A DNA stretch of 64,000 nt from Nocardioides sp. (GTDB lineage: Bacteria; Actinomycetota; Actinomycetes; Propionibacteriales; Nocardioidaceae), in the NCBI GenBank assembly GCA_037045645.1, contig JBAOIH010000003.1:1-64000 (forward strand), read 5' to 3'. Every line of letters begins with the position of its first letter. Within the stretch, counting starts at the first letter, position 1. The notes under the pieces are model-generated. The model was not told the DNA's origin, did not search any database, and saw nothing but the letters and a program-made list of their open reading frames with translations. Made by a program: the position numbers and the translations under genes. This document shows positions 53,520-62,298 of the stretch, piece by piece.

Positions 53520-54340
53520 CCACGCGCACGTTCCTCGTACGCCGCCCTCGCCGTGGGATCCACCTCATCGAGCACGTTGCCCTTGGCGCGCTCCATCATC
53601 TTGGCCTGGATTCCGCGCGGCAGGACACCGGTGAGCCGAGACATCGGCTGGATCCACCGTGGCACCCACGCCTCGGGGACCGGCTTGCGCAGGACGTCCT
53701 CGATCACCACGGCCACGTCGTCGGCCGTCTGCGGTGGCACACCGGGGGTGTCCGGCACCCCAGCCGCGAGTTCCGTACGGATGATCGACGGCAGCACCAT
53801 GCTGACGATCACCCCGTGCGGCGCGAGTTCTTGGCGCACCGCGTCGGTGAATCCGACGATCGCGTGCTTCGAGGCGGAGTACGTCGCGCCGCCACGAGCC
53901 GGGATACGTCCCACTGCAGACGAGATGTTGACGATGTGGCCGGAGCCTTGGGACACCATTGCCGGCCCTACCGTCTTCACGCCGTTGATCGTGCCGTGGA
54001 CGTTGACCGCGAAGACCGCGTGCGCTACCGCGGCCGGCTCCTCCAAGATCGGACCGATCGGCATGATGCCCGCGTTGTTGATGAGCACATCCAGCGCTCC
54101 TGCTTGCGCCGCGAACGCCTCCCACGACTCCACGGAGGTCACATCTAGTGGTGCCGCGCGACAACCGATCCGCTCGGCGGTGCTGCGCGCTACCTCCAGG
54201 TCACGGTCGCCGATGATCACGTCGGCCCCCGCCTTGGTCAGGCGTTCGGCCGTGGCCTCACCGATGCCGCGCGCGCCTCCTGTGATGGCGATCTTCAGTC
54301 CGGCGAGGTCGCGCGGCTGCTTGCTGAAAGGACGACTCAT
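53516..54340 (-). CDS. SDR family oxidoreductase
   Basis: 274 aa from the ATG at 54340. Cofactor motif TGGARGIGEA, then NNAGIMPIGP, the catalytic Ser in NISSAVGRIPARGG and YSASK. Classical short-chain dehydrogenase; substrate unknown. Its stop codon lies inside the 3' edge of repeat A. Confidence 0.9.
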   Translation of the reverse strand: MSRPFSKQPRDLAGLKIAITGGARGIGEATAERLTKAGADVIIGDRDLEVARSTAERIGCRAAPLDVTSVESWEAFAAQAGALDVLINNAGIMPIGPILEEPAAVAHAVFAVNVHGTINGVKTVGPAMVSQGSGHIVNISSAVGRIPARGGATYSASKHAIVGFTDAVRQELAPHGVIVSMVLPSIIRTELAAGVPDTPGVPPQTADDVAVVIEDVLRKPVPEAWVPRWIQPMSRLTGVLPRGIQAKMMERAKGNVLDEVDPTARAAYEERARG

Positions 54341-54400
54341 GAGGCCAACCTTGACCGAAGCCGCCGTACGCACGCGACCACCCGTCTCAGATGGACGTAG

Positions 54401-55690
54401 TCAGTCGCGCACGACGAGGGTCTGCTCGCGCCCCGGGCCGACCCCGACGCCCCAGATCCGGGTGCCCGACATCTCCTCCAGCGCCAAGACGTACGACTGG
54501 GCGTTCTTGGGCAGTTCCGCGAAGGTCCGGCAGCCGGAGATGTCCTCCCACCAGCCGTCGAGGTGCTCATAGATCGGCTTGGCGTGGTGGAACTCGGTCT
54601 GCGTCATCGGCATCTCGTCGTGCCGGATCCCATCGACGTCGTACGCCACGCAGACCGGCACCTTCTCCCAGGTCGACAACACGTCGAGCTTGGTGAGGAA
54701 CAGGTCGGTCAGGCCGTTGACCCGGCTGGCGTACCGTGCGATCACCGCGTCGTACCAGCCACAGCGACGGTCGCGACCGGTGCTGACACCGACCTCGCCG
54801 CCGACCTTCCACAACTTCTCGCCGTCTTCGTCGAAGAGTTCGGTCGGGAACGGGCCGGAGCCGACGCGCGTGGTGTACGCCTTGATCACGCCGATGACGC
54901 GGTCGATGCGCGTGGGCCCGACCCCGGATCCGGTGCACACCCCGCCCGCGCTGGCGCTGGAGGACGTCACGAAGGGGTACGTCCCGTGGTCGACGTCGAG
55001 CATGGTGGCCTGGGCGCCCTCGAAGAGCACCGTTTTGTCGTCGTCGAGGGCCCGGTTGAGCAGCAACCCGGTGTCGGTGACCATCGGTCGCAACCGGTCG
55101 GCGTACGACAGCAGTTCCTCGATCACCGCATCGACCTCGATCGCGCGGCGGTTGTAGATCTTGGTCAGCAGGTGGTTCTTGACGTCGAGGGCCCCCTCGA
55201 CCTTCTGGCGCAGGATCTTGTCGTCGAAGAGGTCGGCGACCCGGATGCCGAGGCGGTTGACCTTGTCGGCGTACGCCGGGCCGATGCCGCGACCGGTCGT
55301 GCCGATGTTGTTCTTGCCGAGGAAACGTTCGGTGACCTTGTCGATGGTGGGGTGGTACGGCGCGATCACGTGGGCGTTGGCGGAGACGAGCAGCCGCTCC
55401 TCTACGCCGTCGACCCCGCGCGCGATGAGGCCGTCGAGTTCGCGAAACAGTGCGTCCGGCGCGACGACGACACCGTTGCCGATGACGGAGGTCGCGCCCG
55501 GCGTGAGGATCGCCGAGGGCAGCAGGTGGGTCGCGAACTTCTGGCCGTTGACGACGATGGTGTGACCGGCGTTGTGACCCCCACTGGTGCGTACGACGTA
55601 GTCGATCTGCTCCTGGGAGGTCAGCAGATCTGTCGCCTTGCCCTTGCCCTCGTCGCCCCATTGGGCACCCAGCACCACGATCGCGGGCAT
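54401..55690 (-). CDS. purA: Adenylosuccinate synthetase
   Basis: 429 aa from the ATG at 55690 (MPAIVVLGAQWGDEGKGKATDLL), the universal PurA start. GTGRGIGPAYADKV-type motif and GPTRIDRVIGVIKAYTTRVGSGPFPTEL present. First step from IMP to AMP, working with purB in this window. Confidence 0.97.
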   Translation of the reverse strand: MPAIVVLGAQWGDEGKGKATDLLTSQEQIDYVVRTSGGHNAGHTIVVNGQKFATHLLPSAILTPGATSVIGNGVVVAPDALFRELDGLIARGVDGVEERLLVSANAHVIAPYHPTIDKVTERFLGKNNIGTTGRGIGPAYADKVNRLGIRVADLFDDKILRQKVEGALDVKNHLLTKIYNRRAIEVDAVIEELLSYADRLRPMVTDTGLLLNRALDDDKTVLFEGAQATMLDVDHGTYPFVTSSSASAGGVCTGSGVGPTRIDRVIGVIKAYTTRVGSGPFPTELFDEDGEKLWKVGGEVGVSTGRDRRCGWYDAVIARYASRVNGLTDLFLTKLDVLSTWEKVPVCVAYDVDGIRHDEMPMTQTEFHHAKPIYEHLDGWWEDISGCRTFAELPKNAQSYVLALEEMSGTRIWGVGVGPGREQTLVVRD

Positions 55691-55811
55691 TGCGGGCCCC
55701 CTTCGTAAACTCGTCCGAACAGAGCCCACCGGGTGAGCCCGGATGACGCTATCAAATAGGCGCTGCGCCAAGTCACCTCGCGTTTACCAATGCTGGGCTA
55801 CTGTCCGGCGG

Positions 55812-56724
55812 GTGGACCCGTTGCTGGTCATTCTCAACTCCGACTCCGGCACCGCCGCCGAGGATGCGCTTGATCGCGCGGTGGAGGTGATGAGCAGTCG
55901 AGCCTCGGTGGAGGTGGCTCGCACCTCCAATCCGGGAGAAGCTCGACGGCGTACTGCATCGGCGCGGCACGCGACGCGTCGTGGTGGCCGGCGGCGACGG
56001 GTCGCTGCATGCCGTCATCTCGTCCTTGCATCGTCGCAACGAACTCTCCAAATGCGTTGTCGGGCTGCTGCCGATGGGCACGGGCAACGACTTCGCGCGC
56101 GCCATGGGTATCCCGCTCGAGGTCGAAGAGGCGGCGAGACTGGTGATCGACGGCGAGGTACGCCCGGTCGATCTGCTCGTCGACTCGACCGGCAAGGTGG
56201 TCGTCAACAACGTCCATGTCGGAGCGGGGGCCCAGGCCGCGCGGCGAGGTGCGCGCTGGAAGGAGCGCCTCGGCTCGATCGGCGTCGGCAACGTCAACCT
56301 CGGCAAGCTCGGCTATCCCCTCGGCGCCCTGCAGTCGGCGCTGATCCCACCCTCCCTGCGGCTGAGCGTCTCCCTCGACGGCGAACTCGTCAACGACGTG
56401 GACCGTCCGGTGCTCATGGTCGCGATCGGCAACGGCGTAAGCGTGGGCGGCGGAGCCGAGTTGACCCCCGAAGCAGACCCGGAGGACGGCAAGGTCGACG
56501 TGATGATCTCGCGGGCGGTGACCCCGACGGCCAAGTTGGGCTACGTCGTGGATCTCGCCCGGCGTACGCATCCCGAACGCGACGACGTGCTCTACCTGCG
56601 CGGGACCGAGGTGTCGGTCAGCGGTGACGAGTTCTACAGCTCGGCCGACGGCGAGATCGAGGGGCCGGAGCGGCAGCAGTCGTGGCGGCTGGAGCGGGGT
56701 GCGTACCGGATGGTTCTCCCGTGA
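55812..56724 (+). CDS. YegS/diacylglycerol-kinase family lipid kinase, frameshifted
   Basis: About 304 aa. GTG start at 55812 (VDPLLVILNSDSGTAAEDAL). The frame breaks near 55,935 and resumes in RVVVAGGDGSLHAVISSL (GGDG nucleotide motif) and LLPMGTGNDFARAMG. The C-terminal half contains KVDVMISRAVT and a final beta-strand region. Phosphorylates a lipid at the membrane, by family. Confidence 0.85.
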
Positions 56725-56729
56725 CCCTC

Positions 56730-56763
56730 GGTGGTTGAGCGGACTGCAGTCCGCTCAACCACC
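56730..56763. repeat. REP-like palindrome, copy B (34-nt perfect)
   Basis: GGTGGTTGAGCGGACTG directly followed by its exact reverse complement, with no loop. A degraded continuation (GCGGACAAACCGGGTGTTGAG) extends to about 56,801. Confidence 0.9.
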
Positions 56764-56931
56764 AACGATCCGGGTGCATAGCGGACAAACCGGGTGTTGA
56801 GCTGACCGACCCACGGGGCGGAATGCCTCAACTCGCCACTTTGTGTCCACAAGGCCAGTTCCGGGCCGCGTTATCCCCAGGACCCTCATGCAGCGCGGCC
56901 GATTGTCTGCGCGGCCACGAAGGCTCGTGCC

Positions 56932-57984
56932 ATGAGACCACGACTGCAATCTGACATCGACCGACAACACGGCGCCTTTACCCGCGTCCAAGCCTTGGCG
57001 GCTGGGTACACCGACCGGGAGATCAAGGCCAACACCAGGCCCGCCGGGCCGTGGAGGCTCATCCACAGTGGCGTCTATGTCACGGAAGACCATCTGGATG
57101 AACTCGAAGCAAGCCAGCGCTGGCAACTACGGGACCGAGCGGCGCTCATCCAAGCCAGAAGACCAGCGGTGCTGAGCCACGGCTCGGCGGCGCGACTGCT
57201 CGGCCTACGCACTCTGCGCGTCGAGGTGCCAGGAACCCATCTCACCCATCGTGGTGGCCGCGGTACACGAAAGTCGGGGACCGTGACGCGACATCGCGAC
57301 CTGTTGCCCCTATGTACGGAATGGCACGACGGCCTCCCCGCCACCTCGCACGCTCGTACAGCCCTGGACCTTGGCCGCTTGCACGGTTACACGCACGCCC
57401 TCGTGGCCATCGACGGCGCGCTAAACAGCGGCGTGCCCCGGGTCGACTTCGAGGTGGAACTCGCGCGCATGCACACACACCCGCACATCGCACGAGCACG
57501 CTCCGCACTCGACGCATCCGACGCCGGCTCAGAGAGCGCTCTTGAAACTCTCGCGCGCGACTTTCTCATCGAGTTGGACTTGGGGGTCGTCGAGACTCAG
57601 TTCGGCGTCAGACTCATGGATGGCCGCGTCGTGTGGTGTGACATCCGCATCGGCTGCCACATCTTCGAATGCCACGGCTTCATCAAAATGCTCCCTCCCG
57701 AGGAAGGTGGCGTGGCCAGAGATTCGGCACCGAATGTGCTGCGGGATCAGCGCGCGAGAGAAACAGCCCTCCGAGCCGTCGGGCTCGGGGTGTCCACCAT
57801 CGTCTGGGAGGACCTCTTCGGCCATGGACGTCAGATCGCTCGCGCGCGGCTGCGCCGAGAGTACGCCGTGACCGCTACCCGCTTCGGCGAGACCCTGCCC
57901 GAGCACCTTCGCCGGTTCGCCGATGCACACCCTCGCCCGCTCGGCACCTTGTGGCGCCCAAGCGACCTGGATCGAGCAGCGTGA
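56932..57984 (+). CDS. AbiEi-type antitoxin-domain protein with DUF559/Vsr-like C-terminus
   Basis: 350 aa. The N-terminal wing (DIDRQHGAFTRVQALAAGYTDREIKANTRPAGPWRLIHSGVYV) is the AbiEi_4 domain common in actinobacteria. The C-terminal part (SESALETLARDFLIELDLG, DGRVVWCDIRIGCHIFECHGFIKM) is a DUF559-like endonuclease fold, with the usual D..E motif partly altered (DIRIGCHIFECHG rather than D..E.DG). No toxin partner is adjacent. GC is lower than in its neighbours. Confidence 0.8.
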   Translation: MRPRLQSDIDRQHGAFTRVQALAAGYTDREIKANTRPAGPWRLIHSGVYVTEDHLDELEASQRWQLRDRAALIQARRPAVLSHGSAARLLGLRTLRVEVPGTHLTHRGGRGTRKSGTVTRHRDLLPLCTEWHDGLPATSHARTALDLGRLHGYTHALVAIDGALNSGVPRVDFEVELARMHTHPHIARARSALDASDAGSESALETLARDFLIELDLGVVETQFGVRLMDGRVVWCDIRIGCHIFECHGFIKMLPPEEGGVARDSAPNVLRDQRARETALRAVGLGVSTIVWEDLFGHGRQIARARLRREYAVTATRFGETLPEHLRRFADAHPRPLGTLWRPSDLDRAA

Positions 57985-58012
57985 GCCGGCCGTGCAGCAG
58001 CTAGACACCCGC

Positions 58013-58072
58013 TTTGTCCGCTCAGCCCCCGGATCTCCGGGGGTTGAGCGGACCACGGTCCGCTCGACCACC
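58013..58072. repeat. REP-like palindromic repeat, copy C
   Basis: 60 nt beginning TTTGTCCGCTCAGCCCCCGG, forming two overlapping hairpins, one through CCCCCGGA/TCCGGGGG and one GAGCGGACC-AC-GGTCCGCTC. 56 of 60 bases match copy D. Confidence 0.9.
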
Positions 58073-58110
58073 TCCGATCCCGCCGCCGGGGGGCTGAGAC
58101 AATCGCCCGC

Positions 58111-59808
58111 ATGGCACGAGGGAAACAACAAGGCGATCCGGTCGACTGGGTGACGCGGGCGGCCGATGACGCGATCCGGCACGCGGGCGAGGGCAACCTC
58201 GTCACGGTGGCCTCGGGCGCGTCCCCGAGCGGACCGATCCACCTGGGCAACCTGCGCGAGTTCATCACTCCCCACTTCGTCGCGGAGGAACTGCGACGTC
58301 GCGGGGTGCCGGTTCGCCATCTGCACAGCTGGGATGACTTCGACCGCTTCCGCAAGGTGCCCAGCGGCGTACCCTCCGAGTGGGCCGAGCACATCGGCCG
58401 CCCCCTCTCCGACGTGCCCGATCCATGGGAGTGCCACCCCAACTGGGCCGAGCACTTCAAGGCGCCCCTGCGCGCCGCGCTGGCCGAGATGGGCGTCGAG
58501 ATGGAGGAGATCGACCAGACGGAGAAGTACCGCAACGGCGACTACCGCGACCAGATCCTGCTCGCAGTCCGGCGGCGCGCCGAGATCGAGGCGGTGCTGG
58601 CCCAACACCGTACGAAGAAGGTCACCGCCGACGAGGACGCGAGCGTGCAGGAGGCGCAGTCGCTGGCGGACTCGGTGGCCAATGAGGACGAGGCGGCCGG
58701 CGCAGACGCCATCGCGCGGTTCCCCTACCGGCCGTACTGCCGCGAGTGCGGCCGCGACACCGTCACCACCACCGCGTACGACGACGAGACCACGAGGCTG
58801 TCCTACGCCTGCACGAGTTGTGGGTTCGAGGGCACCACTGATCTCTCGACCGACACCGACGGCAAATTGGTGTGGAAGGTCGACTGGCCGATGCGGTGGG
58901 CGTACGAGAAGGTCAACTTCGAGCCGGCCGGTCTCGACCACATGACGCCCGGGTCGTCGTACACCGTCGGCACCGAGCTCGTTCGCGACATCTTCGACTG
59001 GAAGGCGCCCGCGCGGGTCATCTATGCCTTCGTCGGGTTCGCGGGCGTACAGAAGATGTCGTCGTCCGCAGGAGGCGTGCCCACCGCAAGCGACGCGTTG
59101 CGTATCCTGGAGGCCCCGATCCTGCGGTGGCTCTACGTACGCCGCCAGCCGCGGCAGGCCTTCGACATCGACTTCGGGTCGGCCGTTACCCGGCTCTACG
59201 ACGAATGGGATGCACTCGGGCGCAAGGCCGCAGACCCCGAGAAGCGGGACGTAGCCACCCTGGCCTGGGAGCGCGCGTCCAGCACGGCGGCTGTTGGCGG
59301 GCTGCCGACGCCTCGGGTGGTCGTACCCTTCAGGACCCTCTCGTCGGTCGCCGACGTGACAGCCGGATCGGCCGAGCAGATCTCGCGGATCGTCGAGTCG
59401 TCCGGCTTCGCCCACGACGGTGTCGCCGACCTCGACCCGCGGCTCACCAAGGCGATGCAGTGGACCGCAGAGTATGTGCCGGAGGATGAGCGTACGACCG
59501 TACGCTCGACCCCCGATATGGCACGCCTGGACTCGCTCAGCGACAGGGAGCAGCAGTGGCTGCGCCTGCTGCTCGACGGCTTCTCCGACGAACTCGACCA
59601 TCTCACCGGCCTGGTCTACGGCGTACCCAAACTGGCCCGCGGACTTACCGTGGACGACGATCCCACCGACGAGGTGAAGGCGGACCAGAAGGACTTCTTC
59701 CGGCTGCTCTACAACCTGCTGGTCGACAAGGATCGCGGCCCACGACTGCCGACGCTGCTGCTCGCCCTCGGCCGAGAGCGCGTGGCTCCGCTTCTCGGCA
59801 GCGACTAG
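58111..59808 (+). CDS. lysS: Lysyl-tRNA synthetase, class I
   Basis: 565 aa. Class I features: the HIGH-like GASPSGPIHLGNLREF and the KMSKS-like VQKMSSSAG. A zinc-type insert has CRECGRD and CTSCGFE. This is the archaeal-type enzyme (also called LysK), found in some actinobacteria instead of the class II LysU type. Near residue 460 the coding sequence contains a REP-derived palindrome that adds DERTTVRSTPDM. Confidence 0.95.
   Translation: MARGKQQGDPVDWVTRAADDAIRHAGEGNLVTVASGASPSGPIHLGNLREFITPHFVAEELRRRGVPVRHLHSWDDFDRFRKVPSGVPSEWAEHIGRPLSDVPDPWECHPNWAEHFKAPLRAALAEMGVEMEEIDQTEKYRNGDYRDQILLAVRRRAEIEAVLAQHRTKKVTADEDASVQEAQSLADSVANEDEAAGADAIARFPYRPYCRECGRDTVTTTAYDDETTRLSYACTSCGFEGTTDLSTDTDGKLVWKVDWPMRWAYEKVNFEPAGLDHMTPGSSYTVGTELVRDIFDWKAPARVIYAFVGFAGVQKMSSSAGGVPTASDALRILEAPILRWLYVRRQPRQAFDIDFGSAVTRLYDEWDALGRKAADPEKRDVATLAWERASSTAAVGGLPTPRVVVPFRTLSSVADVTAGSAEQISRIVESSGFAHDGVADLDPRLTKAMQWTAEYVPEDERTTVRSTPDMARLDSLSDREQQWLRLLLDGFSDELDHLTGLVYGVPKLARGLTVDDDPTDEVKADQKDFFRLLYNLLVDKDRGPRLPTLLLALGRERVAPLLGSD
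59488..59507. repeat. REP-like palindrome inside lysS
   Basis: GAGCGTACG-AC-CGTACGCTC followed by GACCCC, in frame in lysS. It copies the form of the intergenic repeat's second hairpin (GAGCGGACC..GGTCCGCTCGACCCC). Confidence 0.65.
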
Positions 59809-59822
59809 GAAGGCCTCCCTCC

Positions 59823-60155
59823 GTGAGTGACCGGCACCCGCTGGACCCGCACGAGATCCCCGACGATGCCGACGGCGGCGACCTCGGGGCGTACATCGGC
59901 GAGGACCTCGGGCGCATCATGATGCTGCGTGTCGCGGTGACTGTCGCGATCATCGGCCTGGTCGCGGGCGCGATGTCGGAGTCGGCCACCCCGGCGCTCA
60001 AGACCGCCTGCATGGTCGCAGGCTGCGCCGGCGTTGTGCTGCTGTTGGTCGCGCAACTCTTCCGCTGGCCCCGGCGGATCCAGTGGTTCACGATCGGGGG
60101 CGTCATGGTCGCCTGTGCCGGGCTGCTCGCGGCGGTCTTCGTCGGCTCCCGCTGA
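59823..60155 (+). CDS. Small membrane protein
   Basis: 110 aa from a GTG 14 bp after lysS, with AGGAAGG-like sequence upstream. Acidic N-terminus (DDADGGDLGAYIGEDLG), then three hydrophobic segments. Unknown function; near-constant neighbour position suggests co-transcription with lysS. Confidence 0.7.
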   Translation: MSDRHPLDPHEIPDDADGGDLGAYIGEDLGRIMMLRVAVTVAIIGLVAGAMSESATPALKTACMVAGCAGVVLLLVAQLFRWPRRIQWFTIGGVMVACAGLLAAVFVGSR

Positions 60156-60187
60156 CCTCGGGCCTGCGCTCATGGCAGGCTTGGCCC

Positions 60188-60598
60188 ATGAGTTATGTCG
60201 ATCTGATGGCCGGACCGCCGCCCACCCTGCTGCCCGCCGACCCCGCCGACCAGGCACTCACCGCGGGCCAGTCGGCTGCGGACGTCGTACGCCAGTTCCC
60301 CGCCTCGCCCGCCGCGTGGGCAGCACTGGCGACTCAGGCGCGTGACGGCGACGCCGACGACGTGACCGTGTATGCGTACGCCCGGGTCGGTTACCACCGC
60401 TCACTGGACCTGCTGCGACGCAACGGCTGGAAAGGGCACGGTCCGGTGCCGTGGTCACACGAGCCCAACCGCGGCTTCCTCACTGCTCTCGGGCTCCTCG
60501 CGCTCCAGGCTCGCGCCATCGGCGAGAACGACGAGTGGGAACGCTGCTCCACGTTCCTGCGCGAGACCAGCGCGGAGGCCGCCGACGCGCTGCTTTGA
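60188..60598 (+). CDS. DUF3151 family protein
   Basis: 136 aa. It matches DUF3151 (VVRQFPASPAAWAALA, YAYARVGYHRSLDLLRRNGWKG, PVPWSHEPNRGFLTALG), an actinobacterial family of unknown function usually encoded beside fba and purA, as here. Confidence 0.9.
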   Translation: MSYVDLMAGPPPTLLPADPADQALTAGQSAADVVRQFPASPAAWAALATQARDGDADDVTVYAYARVGYHRSLDLLRRNGWKGHGPVPWSHEPNRGFLTALGLLALQARAIGENDEWERCSTFLRETSAEAADALL

Positions 60599-60640
60599 CC
60601 GAGGGGAAGCGTCGACACCCGCCCGGTGTTGACTTCTCCC

Positions 60641-62113
60641 GTGACCCAGCAGACCCGCGAAAGCGAGCACCTGGAGAATCCGTGGCCGGCGCTGATCGCG
60701 CTGTGTCTGGGCTTCTTCATGATCCTGGTCGACACGACCATCGTCAGCGTGGCGACGCCCGCGATCATCGAGGACCTGAACGCAGGGGTCAACGAGGTCG
60801 TCTGGGTGACCAGCGCGTACCTGTTGGCGTACGCCGTGCCGGTGCTGATCACCGGTCGCCTCGGAGACCGCTTCGGACCCAAGCGGCTCTATCTGCTCGG
60901 GCTGACCGTCTTCACCCTTGCTTCGTTGTGGTGCGGGCTGACGAGCACGATCGAAGGCCTGATCGTGGCGCGCGTCTTCCAAGGCCTCGGCGCCTCGCTG
61001 ATGACTCCGCAGACGATGGCCGTGATCACCCGGATCTTCCCGGCCGAGCGGCGCGGCAGTGCGATGGCGTTGTGGGGAGCCACTGCCGGCGTCGCGACGC
61101 TCGTCGGACCGATCCTGGGCGGTGTGCTGGTCGACCATCTCGGCTGGGAGTGGATCTTCTTCGTCAACCTGCCGGTCGGGCTGCTGGGTTGGGTGCTGGC
61201 GTACCGACTCGTGCCGCGTCTGCAGACACATCCGCACCGCTTCGACTGGCTGGGGGTGGCGCTGGCGGGCGCCGGGATGTTCTTGCTCGTGTTCGGCATC
61301 CAGGAGGGCCATCAGTACGACTGGTCGACCATCACCGGCCCCTTCACCGTCTGGCGGCTGATCGTGGGCGGCGTGGTGGTCTTCGCACTGTTCGTGTGGT
61401 GGCAGGCACGCAACCGCAACGAACCGCTCGTACCTCTCTCGCTATTTCGAGATCGCAACTTCTCGGTGTCGAACCTGGCCATCACCACCGTGGGGTTCAC
61501 GTTCACCGCGATGGGGTTCCCGTTCATGTTGTACGCCCAGGTGGTGCGCGGCTACTCCCCCACTGAGGCCGGGCTCCTCCTGGTCCCGATGGCCGTCGTG
61601 ACCATCGTGATGGCGCCGCTGGCCGGGCGACTCACCGACCGGGTGCATCCGCGGATCCTCACTGCGCTGGGTTTCGCAATCTCGGCCGGCGGTCTGGTGC
61701 TGCTGTACTTCTCGATGCGTCCCATCGCCCCGTTGTGGGAACTCCTCCTGGCGTTGGCGCTGGTCGGGCTCGGGTCGACCTTCTTGTGGGGTCCGCTCGC
61801 CACCACGGCAAATCGGAACCTGCCACCCGCCCGCGCCGGGGCCGGGTCGGGCGTCTACAACGCCACCCGACAGGTCGGCGCGGTGCTGGGATCGGCCGCG
61901 ATCGCCGTGCTGATGGACGCGCGCCTGGCGGCGAACGGGCTGAGCCTTGATCCGTCGCGGGGATTCGGCGGCAGTGGCACGTTGCCCGCCGCCATCGCGC
62001 AGCCCTTCACCGACGCCATGGCGCAGTCAATCCTGTTGCTGCCGGCGGTGCTGCTGGTGGGGCTGGTCGCCACGTTGTTCTTCGAGCGTCCGCGCCATCT
62101 GGTACGCGACTGA
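60641..62113 (+). CDS. DHA2 family (EmrB/QacA) MFS exporter
   Basis: 490 aa (an in-frame GTG at 60626 would add five residues). About 14 helices. Motifs VDTTIVSVATPAI (motif D1), TGRLGDRFGPKRLYLLGL (motif A) and GPILGGVLVDHLGWEWIFFVNLPVG (motif C). A multidrug-type exporter; substrate unknown. Followed by a strong terminator hairpin. Confidence 0.92.
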   Translation: MTQQTRESEHLENPWPALIALCLGFFMILVDTTIVSVATPAIIEDLNAGVNEVVWVTSAYLLAYAVPVLITGRLGDRFGPKRLYLLGLTVFTLASLWCGLTSTIEGLIVARVFQGLGASLMTPQTMAVITRIFPAERRGSAMALWGATAGVATLVGPILGGVLVDHLGWEWIFFVNLPVGLLGWVLAYRLVPRLQTHPHRFDWLGVALAGAGMFLLVFGIQEGHQYDWSTITGPFTVWRLIVGGVVVFALFVWWQARNRNEPLVPLSLFRDRNFSVSNLAITTVGFTFTAMGFPFMLYAQVVRGYSPTEAGLLLVPMAVVTIVMAPLAGRLTDRVHPRILTALGFAISAGGLVLLYFSMRPIAPLWELLLALALVGLGSTFLWGPLATTANRNLPPARAGAGSGVYNATRQVGAVLGSAAIAVLMDARLAANGLSLDPSRGFGGSGTLPAAIAQPFTDAMAQSILLLPAVLLVGLVATLFFERPRHLVRD

Positions 62114-62125
62114 ACTCGCTTCATG

Positions 62126-62177
62126 CACCACGTCTGACGGTGCGGGCGCCTGGGCGCCCGCACCGTCGGACGTGGTG
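62126..62177. terminator. Long hairpin after the DHA2 exporter
   Basis: A 25-bp stem (one mismatch) with a TG loop: CACCACGTCTGACGGTGCGG followed by GCGCC, pairing with GGCGCCCGCACCGTCGGACG followed by TGGTG. It lies 13 bp after the stop. It lacks a T tail, as is common for actinobacterial terminators. Confidence 0.75.
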
Positions 62178-62221
62178 GGATGTGACTGGATCAGCGGGCT
62201 GGCCGGGGACTCAGCCCCCGA

Positions 62222-62281
62222 TTTGTCCGCTCAGCACCCGGTTCTCCGGGGGTTGAGCGGACCATGGTCCGCTCGACCCCC
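62222..62281. repeat. REP-like palindromic repeat, copy D
   Basis: TTTGTCCGCTCAGCACCCGG with the same two hairpins as copy C, between the exporter and fba. Confidence 0.9.
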
Positions 62282-62298
62282 GCAATTTCGCGGCCGAC

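Noticed and set aside
57529..59601. A 690-aa open frame antisense to lysS
   Set aside because: High-GC antisense artefact: lysS on the other strand has full class I synthetase motifs and start context.
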